Shown: positions 26,543-35,820, counted from the stretch's first letter. The stretch: 64,000 bases of DNA from Halomarina pelagica (GCF_024228315.1 NZ_CP100459.1:1-64000); one strand, 5' to 3'. Made by a program: numbers and translations. The notes: generated by a model from the sequence alone, not told the origin.

Positions 26543-26815
26543 TTGGCGACGTTGCTCTACCGGGCGGACAACGAGTTTCCCGACGGGAGTCGGTACGAAA
26601 TGCGCGCGTGGAACGTTCCGGAAAGCGACGACTACCCCGAGGGGATCAAGTACCGCTTTCAGTACACCGCCGCCGACGGGGCGACGATCCTGCGCTACGA
26701 CAACTCGCACTATCGAGAGGGAGTAGGAATGCACCACCGACACACACCCGAGGGCGTCGAAGGGATCGAGTTCGAGGATTGGCGTCGCACGTTCGGGCGT
26801 TCAAACGCGAGGTGA
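26543..26815 (+). CDS. tumE-like: TumE-like toxin (DUF6516)
   Basis: The 90-aa protein shows the DUF6516 pattern ALLYRADN..-YEMRAWNVP-YPEGIKYRFQY-ILRYDNSH-HHRHTPEG, typical of TumE family toxins paired with HTH antitoxins. The start is probably TTG 26543, as no ATG or GTG is in frame downstream of the stop at 26495. A TATA-like TTTATCC lies about 40 nt upstream. It is followed by the antitoxin after 7 bp. The order toxin-then-antitoxin fits the family. Confidence 0.78.
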   Translation: MATLLYRADNEFPDGSRYEMRAWNVPESDDYPEGIKYRFQYTAADGATILRYDNSHYREGVGMHHRHTPEGVEGIEFEDWRRTFGRSNAR

Positions 26816-26822
26816 ACGAACG

Positions 26823-27263
26823 ATGATCGATCCGGAAGATACGGCTGCTCCGGGACCAGAGAGCGCGGAGTACCCCTCGAAACTGCTGATCACGGCGGAC
26901 TCGCAGGAAGCGGCGACCGAACGAGAGATCGCGCTCGCCGCGCGCTTCGAGGCTGGAGAGCAGGTGCCACACCTCCTCAACTTCGGTAACCCCGAGGATC
27001 TGCGTAAGCTACTCACGCAGCGACGCGTCGAGTTACTGCGGAGCGTCAAGAACGATCCACCGGAGAGTATCCGGAAGCTCGCCGACCGTCTCGGCCGGAA
27101 CCCGAGCGACGTCACGGCCGACGTGAACCTGCTCGCCGACTACGGAATCGTCTACTTCCGCGAGGAGGGACGGGCGAAAGCCCCGTTCGTCCCCTACGAC
27201 GAGGTGACGATCGAGGTGGACATGCTCTCGGGAGCCGGAAGCCGGTCGTCCGCGAGCGCGTAG
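26823..27263 (+). CDS. TumA-like antitoxin with winged helix
   Basis: The 146-aa protein has a winged-helix DNA-binding segment (about 65-115, VELLRSVKNDPPESIRKLADRLGRNPSDVTADVN) typical of the HVO_A0114-like putative DNA-binding proteins next to DUF6516 toxins. The N-terminal part (1-60) is acidic and would contact the toxin. The neighbouring TumE-like gene makes this a type II-like module. Autoregulation is likely. Confidence 0.82.
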   Translation: MIDPEDTAAPGPESAEYPSKLLITADSQEAATEREIALAARFEAGEQVPHLLNFGNPEDLRKLLTQRRVELLRSVKNDPPESIRKLADRLGRNPSDVTADVNLLADYGIVYFREEGRAKAPFVPYDEVTIEVDMLSGAGSRSSASA

Positions 27264-27637
27264 ATCGCCGCTGGCTCCCCGAGAAGCCCCGACCTCCGGA
27301 GATCCCTGAGCCCTCAGAGCGGTGAGCCACCGCGTCGTCGAGACGTGGCCGTCACGGCAGCGGTAATCTTAGCGGGTACGTTTGAAATCCGGTTTCGGTC
27401 GTAGCCGGTCAGGAGCGTGGCCGAACCGGCAACCCAGCCGACGGTTTCCACGATCTCGACTGTCTCACCGATCTGGTTTCAGCAGAAACGCGGTGTCCGA
27501 AGACCGCAAACGTGTCTCTAAACGTGACTTATCAGCGCCCCCCACCCCCCACATTTCACGAGAGTTGGCCCAAACGATCTCCCTCACCGACTGGATGGCT
27601 ACCGCGTGCCTCCTCTAACCGGCTAGTTTGGGCCCGC
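27264..27637. other. intergenic with distal ORB copy
   Basis: The convergent space between the antitoxin and a glycosyltransferase holds one ORB-like repeat (27477-27496). Nothing else convincing was seen. Confidence 0.6.
27477..27496 (+). repeat. distal ORB-like repeat copy 11
   Basis: TTTCAGCAGAAACGCGGTGT matches the origin element at 18 of 20 positions and has the orientation of the right-arm copies, about 23 kb from the origin. It may titrate Orc1 or be a remnant of a moved origin fragment. Confidence 0.65.
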
Positions 27638-28768
27638 TCATCTGACGCCCAGCGTCTCCAGGATCCGCACCCAGTCCTCGGCGGCGGCCTCGTACGAGTA
27701 GCGGTCGGCCACGCCCGCCGCGTTCTCCCCGAGGCGGGCGCACAGGTCGTCGTCGGCCAGCAGTCGGTCGAGCGCGTCCGCGAGCGTCCCCGCGGTCATC
27801 TCCTCGAGCACGAGCGCCGTCTCGCCGTCGCGCGCCACGTCGGGGACGTTCCCGACGGCCGGGACGACGCAGCCCAGGCCGGTCGCCATCGCCTCCACGA
27901 GCGTCAGGGGGAGCGCGTCGCGCTCGGAGGTGAGCACGAACGCCCGCGAGCGCCAGTAGTACTCGACGGGGTCGTCGACCCACCCGGGGAGGTCGAGGGT
28001 CCCCCCGAGGCCGCGCTCGCGCGCGCGTCGCTCCGCGGCGTCCTGGAGCGGCCCGTCGCCGAGCATCACCGCGTCGACCGCCCGCCCGCGCTCGCGGAGT
28101 TCCCCGAGCGCGTCGACGAACAGGAGCGGGTCCTTCTCCGCGTCGAACCGACCGACCCAGATGAGGTCGTAGTCGACCTCGGCGTCGGGGTTCGGGCGGT
28201 AGGTCCCCACGTCGATGGGGTTGGCGAGGACCTCGACCCGCTCGCGCGGGACGCCCATTGCGACGAGCTGGTCGCGGAAGGCCGTTCCGGGCACCGAGAT
28301 CGCGTCGAAGCGGCGGATGAGCCAGCGCACGGCGGGCCCGTAGCGCGAGCGCGCGTGGACGTCGAGGTCGATGCCGATGATGCCGAGGTGAGCCGGGATC
28401 CCGAAGGCGGTCCCGACGGCCAGCGCGATGCAGCCGTGGGGGAGCAGCGAGAAGGAGGCGACGGCGTCGTAGTCGTCGCGCCACGCCTCGTAGAGGGCGG
28501 CGACGAGCATCAGCGCGAGGCCGAGCGGCCGCACGCCGAGGGAGGGGACGGTCCGGTAGTCGATGCCGTCGAGTCCGTCGTCGCCGGTGATGCAGACCAT
28601 CGTCACGTCCGCGGTCTCGGCCAGCGGCCCGACGTGGCGCTCGATCTTCGAGAGGTTCCGCGTGAAGTCGGTGACGACGAGCACCGACGACGCGTGCTCG
28701 CGGTCGTCGCTCGCGGATCGAGCGCGTCCGGCGGCGCGTGAGTCGAGACTGGCGGCGCGTTGCGACAC
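27638..28768 (-). CDS. GT4-type glycosyltransferase
   Basis: The 376-aa GT-B enzyme has an N-terminal domain with VTDFTRNLSKIERHV, then a C-terminal nucleotide-sugar domain: VGRFDAEKDPLLFVDAL (about 206-222), LGDGPLQDAAERRA, and the donor motif FVLTSERDALPLTLVEAMATGLGCVVP written here in parts (SERDALPLTLVEAM, about 288-301). A retaining transfer from a nucleotide sugar is expected. The ATG at 28768 is 30 nt after the bipartite element site 7. It ends the minus-strand cluster 27638-30647. Confidence 0.9.
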   Translation of the reverse strand: MSQRAASLDSRAAGRARSASDDREHASSVLVVTDFTRNLSKIERHVGPLAETADVTMVCITGDDGLDGIDYRTVPSLGVRPLGLALMLVAALYEAWRDDYDAVASFSLLPHGCIALAVGTAFGIPAHLGIIGIDLDVHARSRYGPAVRWLIRRFDAISVPGTAFRDQLVAMGVPRERVEVLANPIDVGTYRPNPDAEVDYDLIWVGRFDAEKDPLLFVDALGELRERGRAVDAVMLGDGPLQDAAERRARERGLGGTLDLPGWVDDPVEYYWRSRAFVLTSERDALPLTLVEAMATGLGCVVPAVGNVPDVARDGETALVLEEMTAGTLADALDRLLADDDLCARLGENAAGVADRYSYEAAAEDWVRILETLGVR

Positions 28769-28797
28769 GGCTACCCGACGTATTCCCCGGACGGGCT

Positions 28798-28815
28798 ATT
28801 GTTAGCCGCGCGCTA
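28798..28815 (-). promoter_or_regulatory. bipartite element site 7 (GT4)
   Basis: TAG-N7-CTAACAAT ends 30 nt before the ATG at 28768. Confidence 0.65.
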
Positions 28816-28886
28816 CTCCGGCCACGCCGGTTCACGAGGTAGCGGACCGGAAGACGGCGTCCGGTCGCGGGCCGGGCCGTCCGGGT

Positions 28887-29639
28887 TCAGTCGCCCGCGG
28901 ACTCGGCGACTTCCTCCTCGGCACCGCGGGCGGCCCGCAGTCGGCGCTCGGCCTCGTCGCGGTCCTCGGGGTAGCCCACGTCGATCCGCCAGCCGTCGAG
29001 CGGGATCGCGTCGATGGTGCGCCCGCTCCGGATGAGGAGGTCGACCGCGTCGCTGAGTTCGTACTCGCCGCGGTTCGACGGCTGGACGAGGTGACACGCG
29101 TGGAAGATAGCCGGGGAGAACGTGTAGAACCCGGTCATCACGAGGTTGGACGGCGGGTCCTCGGGCTTCTCGACGACCTCCGTTATCTCGCCGTAGTCGT
29201 TCGTGTTACAGACGCCGAAGCGGGAAGCCTCCTCGTAGGGCACCTCCTCGACGAGGAAGGCGGCGTCCGCGCGGTCCTCGGACTGGCGGCGCACCACGTC
29301 CGCGAGGTTCGCCTCGAAGATGTTGTCCCCGAGGATGAGCATGAAGTCGTCGTCGATGTACTCCTCTGCGGTCAGCAGCGCGTGGGCCAGCCCCTTGGTC
29401 TCGCGCTGATGACAGTAGGTGATCGGGACGCCGTCGAAGCTGTCCCCGTAGTGGTCGATGATGTCCTCCTTGCGGTATCCGACCACGACGACGAACTCGT
29501 CCGCGCCGAGGTCGACGAGCCGCTCGAAGCAGTGGGTGAGGATCGGCTCCCCGTCGACCTCGACCAGGCCCTTCGGTCTGTCGTCGGTGAGCGGGCGGAG
29601 GCGGGTCCCCTTCCCCGCGGCGAGTACGACTGCCTGCAT
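28887..29639 (-). CDS. sugar nucleotidyltransferase (RmlA/AglF-like)
   Basis: The 250-aa enzyme has the nucleotidyltransferase signature LAAGKGTRLRPLTDDRPKGL (6-25) and later LILGDNIF (about 99-106) and FGVCNTNDYGEITEVVEKPE in pieces (ITEVVEKPE, about 152-160). It makes a UDP- or dTDP-sugar from a sugar-1-phosphate and NTP. It lacks the extra C-terminal beta-helix of GlmU. The substrate may be glucose-1-phosphate, as for haloarchaeal AglF; this is not proven. Site 8 precedes it by 27 nt. Confidence 0.88.
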   Translation of the reverse strand: MQAVVLAAGKGTRLRPLTDDRPKGLVEVDGEPILTHCFERLVDLGADEFVVVVGYRKEDIIDHYGDSFDGVPITYCHQRETKGLAHALLTAEEYIDDDFMLILGDNIFEANLADVVRRQSEDRADAAFLVEEVPYEEASRFGVCNTNDYGEITEVVEKPEDPPSNLVMTGFYTFSPAIFHACHLVQPSNRGEYELSDAVDLLIRSGRTIDAIPLDGWRIDVGYPEDRDEAERRLRAARGAEEEVAESAGD

Positions 29640-29665
29640 TGGCCCTCACGAATCACCGTGCGGGT

Positions 29666-29683
29666 ATTGTTATGCGGCGGCTA
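29666..29683 (-). promoter_or_regulatory. bipartite element site 8 (nucleotidyltransferase)
   Basis: TAG-N7-ATAACAAT, an exact consensus copy, ends 27 nt before the ATG at 29639. Confidence 0.7.
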
Positions 29684-29693
29684 TCTCACCGAT

Positions 29694-30647
29694 TCACCGA
29701 AAGTGCCTGACGACGGACCGTTTGGTCCGCTGGACGGTGCTGAACGCGCGGGGGCCGCCGAGCGACAGCGCGAGGAGGAGATACGGCGCGAGCGAGAGCG
29801 GCCACGCCCGTATCGCGCGGAGGGCGAACCGCCGCGCGTCCCCGTAGTGACCCGTCTTGAGCGCGGTCGAGGCGACGACAGCGGCGCGAGAGGCGATCAT
29901 CTCTCGGACCGTCGTCGGGCCGTACTCGGCCGCGAGGGGGCGGAAGGTCTCCACGAACAGGGGGTAGGCGACGTCGCGTTTTACCTCCAGGTTGTCGCTG
30001 ATCTGCTCGTGATCCGCCATGCGGTGGTCGACGAGCGGCTCGTCGACCGCCTCGACGCGGCAGGCGGTCGAGAGGCGGATCGGCCACTCCCGGTCCTGCC
30101 AGCAGGGGAACCGCTCGTCGAGCAGGCCGACGCGGTCGATCACCGACGCGCGAACCATCAGCGTGGAGAACGTGCCGAACGGCGCACCGCGGAGCAGTTC
30201 CTCGGTGACGTCGCCGCGGACCGTCGGTCGGAGGACGTGGTTCACCTCGTCGCCGGTGACGTAGCGCTGTCCGGTGTAGACGAGACCGACCGCCGGGTCG
30301 TCGAACCGTTCGAGCTGGCGTTCGAGCTTCGTCTCGTGCCAGTGATCGTCGTCGTCGATGAACGCGACGAACTCGCCGCTGGCGGTGCGGATCCCCGTGT
30401 TCCGGGCGGCGTTCGCGCCCCGGTTGCGCTCGTGGCGGACGCACGTCACCGACGCCTCCGGGCCGACGTCGAGGTCGGCGAGCACCGGGCCGACCGGCTC
30501 CGGCGAGTGGTCGTCGACGATGACGAGTTCCACGCGCTCGTGGGTCTGGTCGAGGACGCTCTGGGCCGCCTCCGGGAGGAACGTCGGACGACCGTACGTC
30601 GGGACGACGACGCTCACCAGCGGTTCGTGATCGCCGGCCGATTCCAT
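29694..30647 (-). CDS. GT2 glycosyltransferase
   Basis: The 317-aa inverting GT-A enzyme has VSVVVPTYGRP (about 12-22), VIVDDHSPE (about 42-50), RGANAARNTGI (about 75-85) and the DxD-like FIDDDDHW (about 95-102). No membrane helix is certain, although a hydrophobic segment near 280-300 may attach it to the membrane. It probably adds one sugar to the lipid-linked glycan. It stands alone between the nucleotidyltransferase and the divergent flippase. Confidence 0.9.
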   Translation of the reverse strand: MESAGDHEPLVSVVVPTYGRPTFLPEAAQSVLDQTHERVELVIVDDHSPEPVGPVLADLDVGPEASVTCVRHERNRGANAARNTGIRTASGEFVAFIDDDDHWHETKLERQLERFDDPAVGLVYTGQRYVTGDEVNHVLRPTVRGDVTEELLRGAPFGTFSTLMVRASVIDRVGLLDERFPCWQDREWPIRLSTACRVEAVDEPLVDHRMADHEQISDNLEVKRDVAYPLFVETFRPLAAEYGPTTVREMIASRAAVVASTALKTGHYGDARRFALRAIRAWPLSLAPYLLLALSLGGPRAFSTVQRTKRSVVRHFR

Positions 30648-30744
30648 TTCCCACTCGTTTCCGTCCCTAACGCTTGGTTAAGCACATCCTTTCGCCCCGG
30701 TCGTTCACGCTCATCGATACGTTTTCACACGCTCGTTGCGGGCT

Positions 30745-30762
30745 TAGTCGAGTCATAACAAT
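30745..30762 (+). promoter_or_regulatory. bipartite element site 9 (flippase)
   Basis: TAG-N7-ATAACAAT, an exact consensus copy, ends 28 nt before the leader ATG at 30790. Confidence 0.7.
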
Positions 30763-30789
30763 GCCCGTCTCTCCCCGAGGGTGTCCAGA

Positions 30790-30870
30790 ATGACTAGAGT
30801 GCGCGGGTCGGCCCTCCAGCCGGGAGCGGCGGCCGCGGCGGTGCGCCGGGCGGGCGCGTGGTTGCGATGA
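30790..30870 (+). CDS. 26-aa leader ORF coupled to flippase
   Basis: The frame MTRVRGSALQPG...GAWLR ends with TGA overlapping the ATG of the flippase (ATGA, 30867-30870). The flippase start itself has only a weak ribosome site, so translation would rely on the leader. Confidence 0.52.
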   Translation: MTRVRGSALQPGAAAAAVRRAGAWLR

Positions 30871-32423
30871 GCGGTCGCGGGTTGCTCTCACGTCTCAAGC
30901 GACTGGTGACGCCGAGCGGCGACGGCGTCGGCGAGCGGATGGTCAAGGGCGGCATGTGGGTCGGCGCGCTCAACGTCACCGACCGGCTGCTGCAGATCAT
31001 CCTGCTCATCGTGATGGGTCGGTTGCTCGGGCCGCGGGCGCTGGGGTTGATGGGGATCGCCCTCCTCGCGGTCAGCGCGCTGCGGCAGTTCTCGAACCTC
31101 GGGCTGAGTTCGTCGCTCATCTACAACAAGGACGAGAACGTCGACGACATGCTCAACACGGCGTGGACGCTCCAGATCGCGCGCGGGGTCCTCCTCGCCG
31201 GCATCCTCTACTTCGCCGCACCGTACATCGGCATGCTGTTCGACACGGAGGCGGCGGTCCCGCTACTCCGGGTGATCGGCCTCTCGCAGGTGTTCGTCGG
31301 GCTTCGCAACCCGGCGACCGTCTACTTCCAGAAGGACCTCGAGTTCGACAAGCAGTTCGTCTACACCCTCAGCGGCTCGGTCATCCAGTTCGTCTTCGCC
31401 ATCTGGTACGCCTACACCTACCAGACGGTGTGGGCGCTCGTGCTCGGGTACGTGATCTCCGACTTCGTTCGCATGGCCGTCTCGTATCTCATGCACGGCT
31501 ACCGCCCGCGACCCGAGTTCGACCTCGGCCACGCCAAGGAGATCACGAACTACGGCAAGTGGATCACGGCGACGTCGATCCTCTACTTCCTCTACAACGA
31601 GGGCGACGACGTGGTCGTCGGGGCGCTCGTCTCCACGACCGCGCTCGGCTTCTACCGCTACGCCTACCAGCTCTCGAACGCGCCCGCGACGGAGGTCACC
31701 CACGTCATCTCGAACGTGACGTTCCCCGCGTACTCGAAACTCCAGGACGACGCTCGCCTGCTGCGCGACGCCTACTTCCGCACCCTGCAGGTGACGACCG
31801 TCCTCTCCTTTCCCATGTCGCTCGGCATCATCGCCGTGACGCCCGCGTTCATCGCCGCCTTCCTCGGGGAGGACTGGCTTCCGATGGTCCGCACGATGCA
31901 GATCCTCGCCATCTACGGGCTGATGCGCTCGATGATGGCGACAATGGGACCCGTCTTCAAGGCCCAGGGCCGCCCCGACATCATCGCGAAGTTCTCGTTC
32001 CTCCGCGTCGTGCTGCTCGCGGTGCTCGTGCCCGGATCGATCCTCTACGGCCCGGAACTCGCGATGGCCGTGTTCGGCGTCGAACTCCGCGGTATCGAAC
32101 TCGTCTCGCTCGCCATCGTCGCCGTGCAGTTCTTCCCGATGATGCCCCTCGACATCTACTACCTCATCGGCATCATCGACACGTCGTACGGGCGCATCGC
32201 CCGGGAGGTCGTCTTCCCCCTCGTGGCGAGCCTCGCCATGTTCGTGGTCGTGGTCGCGGCCGGCGTGGCCGCGGACGCCGTCCTCCCGGCGCTCGGCGTC
32301 TTCGCCGTCCAGATCATCGCCGGGGCCGTCTCGTACGCCCTCGCGGTGCTGGTGCTCGACCGGGGCTTCGGCTGGGGGCTGGAGCGGAACTTCCGGAGCG
32401 TCGTCTCCGCCGTCAGCGGGTGA
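30867..32423 (+). CDS. oligosaccharide flippase (Wzx/MATE-like)
   Basis: The 518-aa polytopic protein (about 13-14 helices) has the polysaccharide-transporter N-terminus: MVKGGMWVGALNVTDRLLQ (about 22-40) and GPRALGLMGIALL (about 51-63), with the later YNEGDDVVVGALV loop typical of WzxC-type proteins. It would flip a lipid-linked glycan across the membrane for assembly on the S-layer or as exopolysaccharide. It starts at ATG 30867, overlapping the leader stop. Confidence 0.9.
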   Translation: MSGRGLLSRLKRLVTPSGDGVGERMVKGGMWVGALNVTDRLLQIILLIVMGRLLGPRALGLMGIALLAVSALRQFSNLGLSSSLIYNKDENVDDMLNTAWTLQIARGVLLAGILYFAAPYIGMLFDTEAAVPLLRVIGLSQVFVGLRNPATVYFQKDLEFDKQFVYTLSGSVIQFVFAIWYAYTYQTVWALVLGYVISDFVRMAVSYLMHGYRPRPEFDLGHAKEITNYGKWITATSILYFLYNEGDDVVVGALVSTTALGFYRYAYQLSNAPATEVTHVISNVTFPAYSKLQDDARLLRDAYFRTLQVTTVLSFPMSLGIIAVTPAFIAAFLGEDWLPMVRTMQILAIYGLMRSMMATMGPVFKAQGRPDIIAKFSFLRVVLLAVLVPGSILYGPELAMAVFGVELRGIELVSLAIVAVQFFPMMPLDIYYLIGIIDTSYGRIAREVVFPLVASLAMFVVVVAAGVAADAVLPALGVFAVQIIAGAVSYALAVLVLDRGFGWGLERNFRSVVSAVSG

Positions 32424-32474
32424 CCCGCGGCTTCGGCTCCGCTCGCGCCGTCGAACCCGTCCGGCCCGTCGATC

Positions 32475-32720
32475 TCACTCCTCGCCGACGACCGCGGCGG
32501 CGTCGGTCCGCTCGACCGTCCAGGTCGTCGCGAGGTACGACGACGTCAGACCGAGCGCACCCGCCAGGACCGCGCTCGAGGCGTCGCTCGGCGAAAGTGC
32601 CAGCAGGGGTGCCACGACCACGCAGAGCAGGAGCAGCACCGTCACCAGCCCCCACCTCCCGTCCGCCGACTCGTCCGTTCGCGCCCCGGACCTTCGCGGT
32701 ATCACGACGGGTGTGAGCAC
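32475..32720 (-). CDS. small two-helix membrane protein
   Basis: An 81-aa protein begins at GTG 32720 (VLTPVVIPRR) and has two hydrophobic stretches, LVTVLLLLCVVVAPLLAL (about 26-43) and SAVLAGALGLTSSYLATTW (about 49-67). The frame stays open further upstream, but those residues look like noise. Its function is unknown. Confidence 0.5.
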   Translation of the reverse strand: MLTPVVIPRRSGARTDESADGRWGLVTVLLLLCVVVAPLLALSPSDASSAVLAGALGLTSSYLATTWTVERTDAAAVVGEE

Positions 32721-32900
32721 GTATCTCGGTAAGTACTTGCTGGTCTCTCCCGCTCCGAGGTAGTCGCTGACTGCGGTCCGCGGCCCGGGCGCTTCGAGTC
32801 GTCCCCCCTCTCGCGGTACGACCGCCGTCGGGCGACGATATGTAACAGTTAATCTACATTCGTGCCGACGGCCCGACGCGAGATCCCCGACTCCCGGCCG

Positions 32901-32918
32901 TAGGTGCGTTATTACAAT
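32901..32918 (+). promoter_or_regulatory. bipartite element site 10 (sugar isomerase)
   Basis: TAG-N7-ATTACAAT ends 27 nt before the leader ATG at 32945. Confidence 0.62.
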
Positions 32919-32944
32919 ACCGTCGAACGTGGTGACCTGTGGAC

Positions 32945-33001
32945 ATGGAACCGTCGTTCGCCGTCCGTTGCGTACACCGGGCACGAGGGTGGTCGCCGTG
33001 A
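32945..33001 (+). CDS. 18-aa leader ORF coupled to sugar isomerase
   Basis: ATG 32945 opens MEPSFAVRCVHRARGWSP. Its TGA overlaps the GTG start of the isomerase gene (GTGA, 32998-33001), and the GAGGGTGG ribosome site lies within it. Confidence 0.5.
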   Translation: MEPSFAVRCVHRARGWSP

Positions 33002-33915
33002 CGCGTCCCGCGATCCAGCTGTACACCGTGCGGGACATCGACGAATCGCTGCCGGAACTGATCCGCCGGGTCGCGGCGGTCGGCTTCGAGGGCGTCGAGT
33101 TCGCCACGCGCGTCGCCGAGGCCGACCCCGAAGCGGTTCGGGACGCGCTCGCCGAGACGGGCGTCGAACCCGTGGGCGCGCACGTCGACCTCCGCGCGAT
33201 CGAGGCCGACTTCGACGGGGTCGCGGAGCGGTACCGGACGCTCGGCGTCTCCCGCCTCGCGATCCCGCACCTGCCCCCGACGCACTACCGGACGCCGGGA
33301 CGCGTCGACGAGCTGGCCGCCCGGCTGAACGCCGTCGGGTCGGCGCTCGCGAACCGGGGGCTCTCGCTCGTCTACCACAACCAGGTCCACGACTTCCTGC
33401 CGGTCGAGCGGCCGTCTTTCCTCGACCGACTCTTCACCGCCGTCCACCCCCACTCGCCCGGCGCGAGCAAGGTCCAGACCGGCCTCGGACTGCTCGGCGA
33501 CCGTGCGCTGCGCGCGACGGCCTCCCCGCCCACCCCGGCCGCGTCCGTCGAATCGACCGCCTACGGCAGGCTCGTCCGGCGGACCAGCCCGGAGGCCGTC
33601 TCCTTCGAGGTCGACGTCGGCGGCGTCACCGCCGCGGGGTACGATCCGGCCGACGTCATCGACTTCGTCGGCGATCGCGCCTCGCTCGTCCACATGAAGG
33701 ACGTCGTCGTCGACGACGACCCCGGGCCGCTGGCGTCCGCCCGCTCGACGAACCCCGGCCGGGGACTCGTCGACTTCCCCGGCGCGGCGCGGGCCGCGGA
33801 GCGCAACGGGATCGACTGGCTCGTCTTCGAACACGACCACCCCGAGGACCCGGTCGCCACGCTCCGGGCCGGGATCGACTCGCTGACTGAGGCGACGGAC
33901 ACCGTTCACCTCTGA
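32998..33915 (+). CDS. sugar phosphate isomerase/epimerase (AP endonuclease 2 family)
   Basis: The 305-aa TIM-barrel protein starts at GTG 32998 and has the family pattern PAIQLYTVRD (4-13), VAAVGFEGVEFA (about 26-37), LVYHNQVHDF (about 123-132), SFEVDVGGVTAAGYDP (about 202-217) and LVHMKDVVVDD (about 229-239). The acidic and His residues of these segments would bind a divalent metal at the sugar. It would interconvert ketose and aldose or epimerise a hexose. Specificity is unknown. The coupling with a leader ORF is described separately. Confidence 0.87.
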   Translation: MTRPAIQLYTVRDIDESLPELIRRVAAVGFEGVEFATRVAEADPEAVRDALAETGVEPVGAHVDLRAIEADFDGVAERYRTLGVSRLAIPHLPPTHYRTPGRVDELAARLNAVGSALANRGLSLVYHNQVHDFLPVERPSFLDRLFTAVHPHSPGASKVQTGLGLLGDRALRATASPPTPAASVESTAYGRLVRRTSPEAVSFEVDVGGVTAAGYDPADVIDFVGDRASLVHMKDVVVDDDPGPLASARSTNPGRGLVDFPGAARAAERNGIDWLVFEHDHPEDPVATLRAGIDSLTEATDTVHL

Positions 33916-34044
33916 CGTGACGGTTCGTCGCGGCGGCGTACGAATACACGCTGCCGACACTGTCTTTATTTCAGTTCTATACGCCAAGAGAGTGACCCCG
34001 CGTCGGCCAGTATGATTATCTGCGGGTCCTGATTAGCTCCACCA

Positions 34045-35565
34045 ATGTCAGAGCGGGTCGTTCGCGCGAGCAGGACGCAGGTGGCGCTCGCGCTCGTCGT
34101 CCTCGTCGGCGCGGCTGTGCGGTTGTACGGTCTCGGGATCGAGAGCCTCTGGACGGACGAACTCATCACGCTCGAGTACATCAGGCGCTACGGCGCGCTC
34201 GAACTGTTCGTGGTCATCCCGCTCAACCAGCCGCACCTGCCGCTCTACTACGTCCTGCTCGACCTGTGGGCGTCGGTCTTCGGGCTGTCCGCGGTCGCCC
34301 TGCGCTCGTTCTCCGCGCTGTTCGGCATCGCGACGATCCCCCTGTTCTACCTCGTCGGTCGCGAGCTGTTCGACGACGTGGCGGGCCTCGTCGCCGCGCT
34401 CGTCTACGCGCTGGCACAGGTGCAGGTCTACCACGCCCAGGAGGTCCGGATGTACACGCTGCTGGCGTTCCTCGCGCTCTCCTCGCTCTACCTCTTCGTC
34501 CGCTACCTCCGGACCGAGTCGCGGGCCACGGCGGCCGCCTACGCGCTCGTTACGATCCTGCTCGTCTACACCCATCCCTTCGCCCTGTTCGTCGTCGCCG
34601 GCGAGAGCGCGTTCCTCGGCTTCGAGTTCCTGCGGGGGCGAATCGGCGACCTCCGCCGGGCGGTCGGCACGCAGGCCGCGCTCGGGCTCGCGGTACTCCC
34701 GCTCGTCGCCGGGTTCGTCCTGCGCTTCGGCGGCGGGGTGACCCTCGACTACATCCCGCTTCCGACGCCCCTGCTCGTCTTCACGGTCCTGACGGGCTAC
34801 TTCGCGCGGACGGGGATCCTCCCGGCGCTGGCGTACGTCTCGGCGCTGATCGGCGGGCTGCTCGTCCTCGCGGTCACCGACGGGTGCTTCTCGGCCGCGA
34901 TCGACGTCCGTCGCCCGGCGCGGACCGTCCGGGACCTCGGCGAGCGTATCGAGTTCACCGACGCGTGGGGCGTCCACCTCCTGCTGTTCTGGATCGCCGG
35001 GACGTTCCTCCTCCCGCTCGTCGTCTCGTACGTGGTCACGCCCGTCTTCTGGCCGCGCTACACCCTCGCCGCCTCCTTCGCGCTCTATCTCCTCGTGGGC
35101 CACGGCCTCTCGCGGGCGAAGCGCTCGCACGTCCGGATCGCGCTCGTCGCGCTCCTCGTCGTCGCGCTCCTCCCGCCGACCGTCTTCGACCTCACCACCG
35201 ACACGCGCGAGCAGTGGGACGAGGCGGTCGCCGACATCGAGCAACGCGCCGATCAGGGCGCGCTGGTCGTCGTCGCCGATCAGGTCACCGAGCGCGCAGT
35301 CGAGTACTACGGGACCCGCGGGGACCTCGTCGTCACGCCCGTCAACGCGGACAACGCGCCCAACGGGACCGAGCGAACCAGCAACGCGGAGATCAGACGG
35401 AAGATGGCCGGTCACGAGGAGGTGTGGCTGGTTCTCTCTCACACGGGCGACGAGGACGACGCGCGCCTCAAGGCGATCGCGAGCGACGGTCGCCAGCGGA
35501 CGTGGCACGAGGAGTACGTCGGCATCGAGGTGTACCGCTACGAGGCGTCCCCCGACGGAGGGTGA
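34045..35565 (+). CDS. GT39-type (PMT/ArnT-like) glycosyltransferase
   Basis: The 506-aa polytopic enzyme has the extracytoplasmic acidic motif GIESLWTDELITL with D38 and E39 after the first helix, then YHAQEVRMYTLL and a pattern of about 11 helices. It uses a lipid-phosphate sugar (dolichyl-phosphate hexose) to glycosylate a substrate on the outer face. A likely promoter, GATTATC (34014-34020), sits 25 nt before the ATG. The end (430-506) is a soluble outer domain. It does not carry the bipartite element. Confidence 0.88.
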   Translation: MSERVVRASRTQVALALVVLVGAAVRLYGLGIESLWTDELITLEYIRRYGALELFVVIPLNQPHLPLYYVLLDLWASVFGLSAVALRSFSALFGIATIPLFYLVGRELFDDVAGLVAALVYALAQVQVYHAQEVRMYTLLAFLALSSLYLFVRYLRTESRATAAAYALVTILLVYTHPFALFVVAGESAFLGFEFLRGRIGDLRRAVGTQAALGLAVLPLVAGFVLRFGGGVTLDYIPLPTPLLVFTVLTGYFARTGILPALAYVSALIGGLLVLAVTDGCFSAAIDVRRPARTVRDLGERIEFTDAWGVHLLLFWIAGTFLLPLVVSYVVTPVFWPRYTLAASFALYLLVGHGLSRAKRSHVRIALVALLVVALLPPTVFDLTTDTREQWDEAVADIEQRADQGALVVVADQVTERAVEYYGTRGDLVVTPVNADNAPNGTERTSNAEIRRKMAGHEEVWLVLSHTGDEDDARLKAIASDGRQRTWHEEYVGIEVYRYEASPDGG

Positions 35566-35820
35566 ACGTGGGGGAACGTGACGCCGCGCGTATTTATTAC
35601 GCACCACTTATCGTCGGCACAATCAGGTGCAACGGTCCGCGACCGCCGGGAGAATCAGATACAACTAAAAGTACGATCGATGTATTGCCGTCGAGTGCGA
35701 GCGGGTACGTTCTCCCGCTCGGCCCGACGGGCCGCGGCCGATCGCACCGGACACGGCGGTCGGTCGCCGGTCGCTCGGGACGACCGGTCGCTCGCGACCG
35801 GCGTCAGAGGTTCGCACATC

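Noticed and set aside
35659-35695. ATACAACT upstream of a glycosyltransferase as a further site
   Set aside because: Core mismatch, no TAG partner and an in-frame start that adds a low-complexity N-terminus.
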